From: Lachnospiraceae bacterium UBA3814
Lineage (GTDB): Bacteria; Bacillota; Clostridia; Lachnospirales; Lachnospiraceae
Assembly: GCA_002368575.1 (NCBI GenBank)
Contig: DFEA01000018.1
Coordinates: 26,101 to 90,100, forward strand
Length of the DNA stretch: 64,000 bases
Reading direction: 5' to 3'
Shown here: in pieces, positions 52,496 to 60,657 of the stretch
Numbering within the stretch: position 1 is the stretch's first letter
Layout of the letters: the number at the start of each line of letters is the position of its first letter
Program-made: the position numbers and the translations under genes
The notes under the pieces: model-generated
What the model was told of the DNA's origin: nothing
The model's input: only the letters and a program-made list of their open reading frames with translations
Databases searched by the model: none

Positions 52496-52580
52496 TTATG
52501 TCCTCTCTGCAGGCGCTGATCGTGTGCAGCCGCAGCTTGCAGATCTTTCTGCTGCAGCTTATGGAGATTTAAGCTTTGAT

Positions 52581-52624
52581 TATAGTGAACGGATTAAGTG
52601 CAGACACCTGATTCGTTTACTATA
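52581..52624. repeat. Dispersed palindrome related to the 9668 hairpin
   Basis: Arms TATAGTGAACGGAT and ATTCGTTTACTATA pair over 14 bp with two G-U pairs. The core GGATTAAGTGC...ATTCGTTT matches the leader hairpin at 9668 (GAATTAAGTGC...ATTCGTTT), so this is another copy of the same intergenic palindrome type. Confidence 0.6.
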
Positions 52625-52744
52625 TTATACAGATATTTCCGGATTTATGCGAACAAAACACAACATTTTATGAAACCGGTCAGGCTGGATGTGGTGCGGG
52701 AAAAATGAATCAGCAGCGGAGCAGACCGGAAAGGATTGTGAATT

Positions 52745-53512
52745 ATGAGCCTTTATGCGATCGGCGATCTTCATCTGCATTTTCAGTCTGTGCTGAAAGC
52801 TAAGAACCAGCTTCATGACAGAGTGTGGAAGGGTCACGAGAAAAGATTTAAGAAAATATGCGGCAAGCTGATAAAGTGCAATTCTTTGGAGGATGCTGAA
52901 CCGGATACGCTTGTATTGGCAGGCGACCACAGCTGGGGAAGGGATCTTACGGAATGTGAGGAGGATTTCCGGTATATATCCGAGCTGCCGGGGCGGAAGA
53001 TATTGCTTCGCGGCAACCACGATATGTTCTGGGACGCAAAGAAAACGGAGCGGCTTAATGAGCTTTTTGAAGGGCGGCTGCTGTTCCTTCAGAATAATTT
53101 CCATACCTATAAGGATTATGCGCTTGTAGGGACAAAGGGCTTTACATTTGAGGGACCTTTCTACCTTGATCACAGAGGAAGGGTGATCGGATGGGATGAG
53201 GAGGCACAGGAGCGGGCTGAAAAGCTTGTAAAACGGGAGGCTGAACGCCTTCGGATATCATTCGAGGCGGCAAAGAGCGCGGGCTATCGCAGATTTGTTA
53301 TGTTTCTGCATTATCCGCCTACAAGCATCCTTGAGGAGAGCAGCATATTTACGGATATGGCCGAGGAATATGGTGCGGAACAGGTGGTCTACGCTCACAG
53401 CCACGGATCGTCAAGGTTTTATGACAGCATTCTCGGAGATTTTCATGGAGTCCGGTACAGCCTCGTTTCAGGAGATTATCTGAACTGGCATCCGCTCAGG
53501 ATATTGGATTAA
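52745..53512 (+). CDS. Metallophosphoesterase
   Basis: 255 residues of the calcineurin-like superfamily. The five metal-binding segments are present in order: GDLHLHF, AGDHSWG, GNHDMFW, MFLHYPPT and VYAHSHGSS. The substrate class is unknown; relatives act on phosphodiesters or nucleotides. Transcribed alone, 250 bp from the Sir2 start. Confidence 0.88.
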   Translation: MSLYAIGDLHLHFQSVLKAKNQLHDRVWKGHEKRFKKICGKLIKCNSLEDAEPDTLVLAGDHSWGRDLTECEEDFRYISELPGRKILLRGNHDMFWDAKKTERLNELFEGRLLFLQNNFHTYKDYALVGTKGFTFEGPFYLDHRGRVIGWDEEAQERAEKLVKREAERLRISFEAAKSAGYRRFVMFLHYPPTSILEESSIFTDMAEEYGAEQVVYAHSHGSSRFYDSILGDFHGVRYSLVSGDYLNWHPLRILD

Positions 53513-53584
53513 AGGAAGGGCGGGAGCAGTGATATCAAAGGGCCTTTTGGGAGCGGCACTCTTTGAGAAAAATCAAATTTGCTA

Positions 53585-53620
53585 TTGACAAATCGCAGGA
53601 TTTGTGTTCGATATTATATA
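53585..53620 (+). promoter_or_regulatory. Possible promoter with an overlapping palindrome
   Basis: TTGACA at 53585-53590 is followed by AT-rich candidates for the -10 box (TATTAT or GATATT) at 19-21 bp, longer than ideal. CAAATC-GCAG-GATTTG overlaps the -35 and may be an operator. Confidence 0.35.
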
Positions 53621-53660
53621 GATGAAACGAGTGATCGGGCAAGGTGAAAAGGAGGAAAGA

Positions 53661-54929
53661 ATGCCAGAAGAATTGAATATTGAGAAGCTGAGGGAAGAAG
53701 TGAATCCGGTGTACAATACGGCGCAATCCTGCTTACAGATTGTTGCGTCAGTCGGGGACGAGGATTCGGAGGAGCTGCGTAAAAAGCTGGGATTTACCGT
53801 TTTCGGAGATGCCGGTGATGGAAAGGCTAAAAATGTGCCGCCGGAGGTGCACAAAGCGATCATGCAGATCAAGCCTGTAATGATGGCACTTCCAGAAGCA
53901 AGGTTTTTTGCTTCAAATAATTTTATCAAAGAAACGGGAGCAAAACAGGTACTGGATCTTCCCTGCGGATACACAGCCCGCGGGATCAAGCTTGCAAAGA
54001 GCGGGATAAAATACTTCGGAACAGATCTGCCTGCTGTGATAGATGCCGTAAAGCCGGCGGTCAACACTATTATCGGAGATGCCGAAAATGTCAGTTACTG
54101 CGAGGTGGATGTCACAAATTATGCTTCACTGAGAAGGGCTCTTCAGGGCGCGAACGGACAACTTCACATCACAACGGAAGGTCTGCTTATGTACTTCACC
54201 CAGCCGGAGCTTGAGACCGTGTTTGGGAATATCAGAAGGCTCCTGCTTGAATTCGGCGGAAAATGGGTTACGCCGGACAATGAAATGAATGGTGCGATGA
54301 AAGGCATCTTATCCGTAATAACTGTCGGAATGGATCCCGAAGAGGCTAAGAGGATCGCATACGTTGCAGCGGGATCGGCGGCCAAGACTACCATGGTAAA
54401 TAACGTTTTCTTTGACGAGGATAAGGAGAAGGCAAAGAAGTTTGTTTCCGATATGGGATTTGAGCTGGAGCTTGTCCCTCTGAGCAAATACATTCCGGGG
54501 GAGCTCATGTCCTTTAAGGAGCTGTCTGAAGAGGATCGTCAAAAAGCAATGGAGGCTTTCGGAGCGGTCAATTTCTGGGTGATGACTGCAAGGCCCGGAA
54601 GCGTGGAGAATTTTCACTGCACCGAGGATCAGTTTAAGGCGGATATCAGGCTGACGGACGATGTGCTGAACATATCACTGTCAGGGCGTCTCGATACCAT
54701 CAGTTCGCCGGGGCTTTTGGGGCTTTACAAGGAGGCAAAGGCAAAAGGTGATATTTCAAGTGTCTGCATCGATATGTCAGAGCTTGAGTACATATCTTCA
54801 GCCGGACTGCGCGTCCTGATGATCATGAGAAAAGAGCTCAGTGATGGCAAGGATTTCAGCCTTATCAACATGAATGATGCAGTTCATGAAATAATAGAGA
54901 CAACGGGATTTGACACGATCTTCTTCTGA
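53661..54929 (+). CDS. Methyltransferase fused to a STAS domain
   Basis: 422 residues from ATG 53661 (AAGGAGG upstream). Residues 1 to about 310 are a SAM-dependent methyltransferase of the leucine carboxyl methyltransferase-like (COG3315) group, with the SAM loop VLDLPCGYTARGIKLA and ITTEGLLMYFTQPELETVF. Residues about 322-422 are a STAS domain of the SpoIIAA type, with the phospho-acceptor Ser segment LEYISSAGLRVLMI. The fusion suggests a methyltransferase under the control of a serine kinase/phosphatase switch, or a signalling anti-anti-sigma factor that carries a small-molecule sensor. The substrate is unknown. Confidence 0.85.
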   Translation: MPEELNIEKLREEVNPVYNTAQSCLQIVASVGDEDSEELRKKLGFTVFGDAGDGKAKNVPPEVHKAIMQIKPVMMALPEARFFASNNFIKETGAKQVLDLPCGYTARGIKLAKSGIKYFGTDLPAVIDAVKPAVNTIIGDAENVSYCEVDVTNYASLRRALQGANGQLHITTEGLLMYFTQPELETVFGNIRRLLLEFGGKWVTPDNEMNGAMKGILSVITVGMDPEEAKRIAYVAAGSAAKTTMVNNVFFDEDKEKAKKFVSDMGFELELVPLSKYIPGELMSFKELSEEDRQKAMEAFGAVNFWVMTARPGSVENFHCTEDQFKADIRLTDDVLNISLSGRLDTISSPGLLGLYKEAKAKGDISSVCIDMSELEYISSAGLRVLMIMRKELSDGKDFSLINMNDAVHEIIETTGFDTIFF

Positions 54930-54955
54930 GAACATATATAATTTTGATACTATGA

Positions 54956-55195
54956 AAAGTCAGGAAGGAGTTCAACCTTCTTTGTGTCGGAGAGCTTAAC
55001 CGGGATCATGATATGACGCCCTGGTATTGTCTGCCGATATCAGCTGAGGATACGGCCTATACAGGCGGAGCGGATGAATACCTGAAGCTCCTTCTTGACG
55101 ACATTCTTCCGGAGTGCTTAAAAAGGGTGGACGGAAAGCATTGCGGAACATTTCAGTCCTTCAACTGCCACCGGATAAATAGAAATCAATGTTGA
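54956..55195 (+). pseudogene. Fragment of an esterase (alpha/beta hydrolase, esterase-D type)
   Basis: The frame reads FNLLCVGELNRDHDMTPWY followed by LPISAEDTAYTGGADEYLKL, matching an internal part of bacterial esterases of the ferri-enterobactin/enterochelin hydrolase type, around the segment before the nucleophile. It lacks a start, the nucleophile elbow and the rest of the fold, and ends in unrelated sequence. It is a gene remnant, fitting the decay seen elsewhere in this region. Confidence 0.5.
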
Positions 55196-55333
55196 TATAT
55201 GACATGAAATCCTATAGAATGTCAGGTGGCGTTTTTCAGGATCATGCGGAGAAACCGAACGGGCCTGAGACGGTTTCCGGTGCGGTTGGCCGGCGTGATG
55301 TGTGCAAAGGATGGGAAGGACAGGATTGAGCTG

Positions 55334-55816
55334 ATGGCAAAGAATAACGATAAAACAAATGTCATGCGTGTGCTTGACGGAAAGAAGATAGACTATACGG
55401 CACATAGCTATGAACCGGACGCCACCATGACCGGCAGGGAGATAGCCGGATTGCTTCATGAGGATGCGGACAGGGTTTTCAAGACGTTAGTTACGATAGG
55501 AAAGTCCGGGCAGCATTATGTGTTCGTTGTTCCGGTGGAATCAGAGCTGGATCTGAAGAAGGCGGCGAAGGCGGCAGGCGAGAAAGCGGTCAGCATGATA
55601 AAGCAGAAGGAGCTTCTTCCGCTCACGGGATATGTGCATGGCGGCTGCTCGCCGATAGGTATGAAGAAACAGTTTCCGACCTTTATCCATGAGAGTGCCG
55701 GGCAATTTGACAGAATGTTCGTAAGCGCCGGGAAAGTCGGGCTGCAGATAGAATTATCACCACAGGATCTGGCTTCCGCCACAGGCTGCAGTTTTGCGGA
55801 CATAACGGAAGAGTGA
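55334..55816 (+). CDS. ybaK: Cys-tRNA(Pro) deacylase, YbaK/EbsC family
   Basis: 160 residues from ATG 55334. Hydrolyses Cys-tRNA-Pro mis-made by ProRS, also called an aminoacyl-tRNA deacylase. TLVTIGKSGQHYVFVVPVESELDLKKAA and the conserved GGCSPIGMKKQFPTFI near residue 100 are family marks. An in-frame start 108 bp upstream lacks support. It is followed by a strong terminator. Confidence 0.88.
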   Translation: MAKNNDKTNVMRVLDGKKIDYTAHSYEPDATMTGREIAGLLHEDADRVFKTLVTIGKSGQHYVFVVPVESELDLKKAAKAAGEKAVSMIKQKELLPLTGYVHGGCSPIGMKKQFPTFIHESAGQFDRMFVSAGKVGLQIELSPQDLASATGCSFADITEE

Positions 55817-55892
55817 CTGTAAAGAAAGGATTCCAAAACAAGTCGGCAGGAACAGCTGCGAATGGTAATAAGTTTCAATCTGTATGTCAGTA

Positions 55893-55916
55893 GCGGGAGG
55901 GAGACCTCCCGCTTTT
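55893..55916 (+). terminator. Rho-independent terminator
   Basis: Perfect 8-bp stem GCGGGAGG/CCTCCCGC with tetraloop GAGA, followed by TTTT. Closes the ybaK transcript. Confidence 0.85.
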
Positions 55917-55945
55917 CACTTCACGGCAAAATATAAAATTTTAAC

Positions 55946-55974
55946 TTGATACGGTATCAAAATATATGTATAAT
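55946..55974 (+). promoter_or_regulatory. Promoter and operator of the TetR gene
   Basis: TTGATA (55946-55951) and TATAAT (55969-55974) are 17 bp apart. The -35 box is the first half of a perfect 15-bp palindrome, TTGATACGGTATCAA, an apt TetR-family operator. A second small inverted repeat, TGAC-ACGAA-GTCA, lies just downstream. Autorepression is the natural reading. Confidence 0.75.
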
Positions 55975-56016
55975 TTATTTTGACACGAAGTCAGAATAGA
56001 TAAACGGAGGGCAGAT

Positions 56017-56634
56017 ATGCCAAAGGGATCACCGGAGAGAACCGCAGCAAGAAAAGAAGAAATCATAAATGCCTGTGAGAAGCTTTATCAGACCATGAGC
56101 TTTAAGGACATCACACTTAAAGAAATTGGAAATGAAACATCTTTCTCAAGACCTACGATATATAACTACTATCAGGCAAAAGAAGAGATCTTCCTGGCTC
56201 TTTATGAGCGTGAGTATGACCGCTGGAATGAAGAACTGGAAAGCATCCTTCATGATAATGAGAAGCTTACTAAACAGCAGATCGCAGAGAAGCTTGCGGC
56301 ATCCATCGCAAACAGAAAGCAGCTGTTAAAGCTCCTTGCCATGAACAACTACGACATGGAGGAGAACAGCAGGCCTGAGCTTTTGACATCGTTCAAGGTA
56401 GCCTATGGAGACTCCATGAAGAATGTGTGCAGGATTCTTACGAAGTTCTGTCCGGAGAAATCGGTTCAGGAGATCCAGGATTTTATATATGTGTTTTTCC
56501 CGTTCATGTTTGGAATATATCCGTATACAGCGGTAACAGACAAGCAGCGGGAAGCTATGAAGCAGGCAAATGTGGATTATTTATATCAGTCCGTTTTTGA
56601 GATAACGAATAACTGTCTGCTGAAGCTCTTATAA
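56017..56634 (+). CDS. TetR-family transcriptional regulator
   Basis: 205 residues. The N-terminal helix-turn-helix is ERTAARKEEIINACEKLYQ with FKDITLKEIGNETSFSRPTIYNYYQAKEEI. The C-terminal ligand domain has no recognisable signature. ACGGAGG lies before the ATG. It is followed after 63 bp by recD2 and probably autoregulates through the palindrome overlapping its promoter. Confidence 0.88.
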   Translation: MPKGSPERTAARKEEIINACEKLYQTMSFKDITLKEIGNETSFSRPTIYNYYQAKEEIFLALYEREYDRWNEELESILHDNEKLTKQQIAEKLAASIANRKQLLKLLAMNNYDMEENSRPELLTSFKVAYGDSMKNVCRILTKFCPEKSVQEIQDFIYVFFPFMFGIYPYTAVTDKQREAMKQANVDYLYQSVFEITNNCLLKLL

Positions 56635-56697
56635 AACAGGCTGAAGGAGAAGGATCTGGGACCAAAGCAGATCATATGGAATCGGAGGCGGTAGGTT

Positions 56698-58944
56698 GTG
56701 CAGAAGATCCGATGCGTGGTTGAGAGGATCACATACCAGAACCCGGAAAACGGATATACAGTGCTTAAATGCCGGGTTAAGGATTACAGTGAATTAGTGC
56801 CGGTCATCGGCAATATGATAGATGCAAATGTGGGTTCCGTCCTGGTCTGTGACGGCAACTGGAAGGTGGATGCCAAATATGGCAGACAGTTCGTGGCTGA
56901 AAACTGGGAGGAGACCCTCCCTGCCACGGTCTATGGCATGGAGAAGTATCTGGGATCCGGATTGATAAAGGGTGTAGGACCCAAATTCGCAAAAAAGATT
57001 GTCCGGCAATACGGTGCAGATACCTTTGCCGTCATTGAGGACAATGTTGAGATTTTAATAGAAATAGAGGGCATAGGCAGGAAACGTGTTCAGATGATCG
57101 CCGAGTCCTGGGAGAGGCAGAAAGAGGTTAAGAACATCATGCTCTTTTTGCAGGAACATCAGGTATCGACTTCCTATGCCGCAAAGATATATAAGCAGTA
57201 TGGAAATGACAGCATTTCCGTGATGAAAGAAAATCCTTATAAGCTGGCAGATGATATCTGGGGCATAGGATTCAAAACCGCGGATCAGATCGCCATGAAG
57301 CTGGGATTTGGCAAGGAATCCTATGTGCGGCTCAGGAGCGGTCTCATGTATACGCTTTCGGAGCTTTCAAACGATGGCCATGTGTTTGCAGAGAAGCAGC
57401 AGCTTATTGATAAGGCTTCTGAACTTCTGGAAGCATCTCCCGAGACTGTGATCATGACCATGGATGATATGCTCCGGAAGGATGAGCTGATCCTTGAAAA
57501 GAATATAGTCCGCACGGACGATGAGGGTAACAGGATAACGGCCATATATCTGCCGCCGTTCTTTTATGCGGAGGTGGGAGTTGCAGGAAAGCTTAAAAAG
57601 CTGGCCTCTACACCTGCCGGGGACAGGCTTTATACACGGCTCACGGAAGCGAGGAAGAAAACGGGTAATGAAGCATTATCCCTTGATATAGGAGCCATAC
57701 AGCGGAATACTCATATGGAATATGACGATATCCAGGCGGATGCCATAAGGACTGCGGCTACCGCAAAGGTCATGGTTTTAACAGGAGGACCCGGAACAGG
57801 AAAGACGACCACGACCTACGGGATCATATCGGCATATAAGGCTTACGGATTAAAGATATTGCTTGCGGCTCCGACGGGACGTGCGGCAAAGCGTATGACT
57901 GAAGCCACCGGTCTTGAAGCAAAGACCATACACAGATTGCTTGAATGCAAACCGCCGGAAGGATATCAGAAAAATGAAGAGAATCCGCTGGAAGGTGATG
58001 TGCTGATAGTGGATGAGTGCTCCATGATAGATATCGTGCTGATGAATTCTCTTTTGAAAGCAATCCCTCCTGCCATGCGGCTTATCATGGTGGGAGACAT
58101 AGATCAGCTGCCAAGCGTGGGTGCGGGAAATGTGCTTAGGGATATCATAGATTCGGGGGCATTCCCGGTCGTGAGGCTTACAAGGATATTCAGGCAGGCG
58201 CAGACAAGCCGTATCATTATGAACGCGCATCGTATCAATGAAGGCAGGATGCCGGACATCAGCAATGGGAAGAACACGGATTTCTTCTTTATCGAGAATG
58301 AGGATGCGGAAGCCTCGGTTCCGCGTATTGTGAAGCTGGTGCAGGAGAACCTGCCGAACTATTATCACGTGGAGCCATCGCAGATACAGGTGCTTACGCC
58401 TATGCAGAGGGGCGTGGCAGGAGCAACGAACCTGAATCTGTCTTTGCAGGAGGCTTTGAATCCGGCTGAACACGATATTTTTATGCGCGGCAGGGGCAAG
58501 GTGACAATGCCTAAGGAGTGCCTTCGCAGGAGCGGCTATGCATTCCGTGCGGATGACAAGGTCATGCAGATCAGGAATAACTACGACAAGGAAGTATTTA
58601 ACGGGGATATCGGGATCATAGAGAGCGTGAATGAAACGGATAGGAACTTGAAGGTCAATTTTGACGGCAGGAGCATAGAGTATGACGTGACGGAGCTTGA
58701 TGAGTTGGTTCATGCCTATGCCACAACGATACATAAGGCTCAGGGGTCAGAGTATCCGATCGTAGTAATGCCGATCATGATGAACCATTTCGTGATGTTG
58801 CAGAGGAATCTTATATATACAGGCATTACCAGGGCAAAGAAGGTGCTTGTGATCGTAGGGACTAAGAAAGCCCTTGCCTATGCAGTTAAAAATGTGACCG
58901 TGACGAAGAGAAATACATTATTGAGGGAAAGGTTGGCGGAATAG
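56698..58944 (+). CDS. recD2: RecD2-type DNA helicase
   Basis: 748-residue 5'-3' SF1 helicase. Order: an N-terminal OB-like region, a helix-hairpin-helix (KGVGPKFAKKIVRQYG and EGIGRKRVQMIAE), the helicase core with Walker A LTGGPGTGKTTT, Walker B LIVDECSMID and motif III GDIDQLPSVG, and a C-terminal segment YATTIHKAQGSEYPIV. This is the RecD2/TraA clade that works without RecBC. GTG 56698 is the start; no strong ribosome-binding site is visible. The SH3-like insert is not resolved by eye. Confidence 0.93.
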   Translation: MQKIRCVVERITYQNPENGYTVLKCRVKDYSELVPVIGNMIDANVGSVLVCDGNWKVDAKYGRQFVAENWEETLPATVYGMEKYLGSGLIKGVGPKFAKKIVRQYGADTFAVIEDNVEILIEIEGIGRKRVQMIAESWERQKEVKNIMLFLQEHQVSTSYAAKIYKQYGNDSISVMKENPYKLADDIWGIGFKTADQIAMKLGFGKESYVRLRSGLMYTLSELSNDGHVFAEKQQLIDKASELLEASPETVIMTMDDMLRKDELILEKNIVRTDDEGNRITAIYLPPFFYAEVGVAGKLKKLASTPAGDRLYTRLTEARKKTGNEALSLDIGAIQRNTHMEYDDIQADAIRTAATAKVMVLTGGPGTGKTTTTYGIISAYKAYGLKILLAAPTGRAAKRMTEATGLEAKTIHRLLECKPPEGYQKNEENPLEGDVLIVDECSMIDIVLMNSLLKAIPPAMRLIMVGDIDQLPSVGAGNVLRDIIDSGAFPVVRLTRIFRQAQTSRIIMNAHRINEGRMPDISNGKNTDFFFIENEDAEASVPRIVKLVQENLPNYYHVEPSQIQVLTPMQRGVAGATNLNLSLQEALNPAEHDIFMRGRGKVTMPKECLRRSGYAFRADDKVMQIRNNYDKEVFNGDIGIIESVNETDRNLKVNFDGRSIEYDVTELDELVHAYATTIHKAQGSEYPIVVMPIMMNHFVMLQRNLIYTGITRAKKVLVIVGTKKALAYAVKNVTVTKRNTLLRERLAE

Positions 58945-58973
58945 GCAGGATCGGACAAAACCCTGCGGATAAC

Positions 58974-59132
58974 TCATAATATTGACACAGCATCGGTTTT
59001 ACCATCAAACGATCGCTCCGAAAGCCAGGGAAAACTGAATTCATTGAGGACAACGTGGGGATGGATCTCGGCATCAAAGCTCTCATACTCATTTTGCGCA
59101 AATTCCTTTACAATGGTCGATTTGCCGTCACA
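58974..59132 (-). pseudogene. Possible remnant of an AAA ATPase (DUF4143 type)
   Basis: On the minus strand the frame CDGKSTIVKEFAQNEYESF resembles the P-loop and following helix of DUF4143/AAA_14 ATPases, whose P-loop normally reads like RQVGKSTIVREFA. The Gly-rich start is missing, there is no start codon, and after about 20 residues the match ends. Treat as a weak gene fossil in a non-coding gap. Confidence 0.35.
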
Positions 59133-59218
59133 GTTTTATTGAAAATGCTTGACAAATAGTTTACATTGTGCATGTAGGCGCAGAAAACCGTTTTAAGGAT
59201 AGTGGGAGCGTATAGGTC

Positions 59219-59455
59219 GTGGCTCTTAAGGGAGCCGAGGGCATGGAGGTAATGCTTGAGTATGCCGGGCGTTTTCCAGATACGAACGTCATTTGGATCA
59301 CGGATGATCCTTTCTTTGCAGGGATTGCCCTGCGGAATCATATCTATGATTTTATTGAGCGTCCCTATGGTGCGGATCGCTTAGAGCAGTCAATACATGA
59401 TGTGATAGAGAGGTGTCCCAACAGGAACAGGTGGGTTCTTCGGACAAATTTATGA
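59219..59455 (+). CDS. Response-regulator receiver fragment
   Basis: 78 residues from GTG 59219. PDTNVIWITDDPFFAGIALRNHIYDFIERPYGADRLEQSI matches the second half of a receiver domain, with the Thr/Ser and Lys positions shifted (IERP where KP is usual). The phospho-acceptor Asp half is missing. A stop codon lies just upstream in frame, so it is truncated. The stop overlaps the next start (ATGA). Confidence 0.5.
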   Translation: MALKGAEGMEVMLEYAGRFPDTNVIWITDDPFFAGIALRNHIYDFIERPYGADRLEQSIHDVIERCPNRNRWVLRTNL

Positions 59456-59625
59456 AAAAGAAAAGAAATATAAGCGTAGTGATACTTGTGGCATCCATGC
59501 TGCTTGCGGTGACGCTCATGGACACATGGATCTTATATACACAGACACATAATCAGACAAGGCAGGCAGGAGCCGCACAACTGTCCTCTGTGAGCGGAAG
59601 ATTGGAGTTTTTGAAAGGAGGATGA
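59452..59625 (+). CDS. Truncated sensor protein N-terminus
   Basis: 57 residues: a basic start (MKKKRNISVVILVASMLL), one transmembrane helix, and an extracytoplasmic segment YTQTHNQTRQAGAAQLSSVSGRLEFL that then stops. The end resembles the start of the sensory region of Lachnospiraceae histidine kinases or cyclases. An AAGGAGG for the next gene lies within its last codons. It is probably the beginning of a larger gene that lost its middle by deletion, although a short membrane peptide is possible. Confidence 0.5.
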   Translation: MKKKRNISVVILVASMLLAVTLMDTWILYTQTHNQTRQAGAAQLSSVSGRLEFLKGG

Positions 59626-59629
59626 AAAA

Positions 59630-60637
59630 ATGGCAGACTGGGTAATCGTGGTGGATGATGACGAGAGCAATCTTAAAATGGCGGGGCATATATTAAGCAA
59701 GGCACATATGCGTGTAACCGCCATGAAATCAGGACAGGCACTCTTGGATTATATACGGGATAAAGAAGTACCGGACCTGATACTTCTTGACATAAAAATG
59801 CCGGGGATGGACGGCTTTGAGACGCTTGATGCTTTGAGGAAACTGGAGAAGGGCAAGATCGTTCCGGTCATCTTCCTGACGGCGGATGAGAAGGAAGGTA
59901 CGGAAGTAAAGGGGCTTTCCCTTGGAGCCATGGATTTTATCAAGAAGCCATTCGTGCCGGAAGTATTGACAATCCGTGTGCGTCATATGATAGACCTTGA
60001 CCACTTGCAGAGGAATCTTGCGGATGAGGTAGATAAAAAGACAAAGGCGAATGAGCGCCTCTTTCTCCAGGTCGTATCCTCTTTGGTATCAGCCATTGAT
60101 GCAAAGGATACCTATACGAACGGTCATTCAAGCCGTGTAGCTGAATATTCAAGGGAGATCGCAAGACGCTCAGGATATGACGAAAAAAGACTGGAAGATA
60201 TCTATATGATGGGGGTTCTCCATGATGTGGGTAAGATCGGTGTGCCGGATGCCTTGATCAATAAGCCCGCAAAGCTCACGGATGAGGAATATGACATTAT
60301 TAAAAACCATTCGGTTCTGGGTGCAAGGATTCTCGGAAATATCAAGGAGATGCCATCGCTTCAAATGGGAGCAAGATGGCACCATGAGAGATATGACGGA
60401 AAAGGCTATCCGGATCAGCTTGCAGGCGAAGATATCCCAGAGGAGGCTCGCATCATTGCGGTGGCGGATTCTTATGATGCCATGACCAGCCACAGGAGCT
60501 ACCGTAAGCCTCTGTCGCAGGAGGTGGTACGGGAGGAGCTGGAGAAAGGTATTGGAACACAGTTTGATCCGCACTTTGCGAAGATTATGCTTGAAATGAT
60601 GGACGAGGATAAGGAATATAAAATGAGGGAAGAGTAG
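59630..60637 (+). CDS. Response regulator with HD-GYP phosphodiesterase domain
   Basis: 335 residues. The receiver domain (1-120) has acidic VDDDES, phospho-acceptor Asp in ILLDIKMPGMDGFE, FLTADEK and the Lys in FIKKPF. The HD-GYP domain (about 145-325) has the motifs GHSSRVAEYSREIARR, GVLHDVGKIGVPDALINKP, KNHSVLGARIL, HHERYDGKGYPDQLAGED and ADSYDAMTS. It should hydrolyse c-di-GMP (or related dinucleotides) when phosphorylated. AAGGAGG precedes the ATG. The hybrid kinase encoded 20 bp later is the probable partner. Confidence 0.93.
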   Translation: MADWVIVVDDDESNLKMAGHILSKAHMRVTAMKSGQALLDYIRDKEVPDLILLDIKMPGMDGFETLDALRKLEKGKIVPVIFLTADEKEGTEVKGLSLGAMDFIKKPFVPEVLTIRVRHMIDLDHLQRNLADEVDKKTKANERLFLQVVSSLVSAIDAKDTYTNGHSSRVAEYSREIARRSGYDEKRLEDIYMMGVLHDVGKIGVPDALINKPAKLTDEEYDIIKNHSVLGARILGNIKEMPSLQMGARWHHERYDGKGYPDQLAGEDIPEEARIIAVADSYDAMTSHRSYRKPLSQEVVREELEKGIGTQFDPHFAKIMLEMMDEDKEYKMREE

Positions 60638-60657
60638 GAATTTAGAGGTAACTTTCT

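Noticed and set aside
59149..59177. Promoter at TTGACA before the receiver fragment
   Set aside because: The -35 is perfect but no acceptable -10 lies at 16-18 bp; left out of the feature list.
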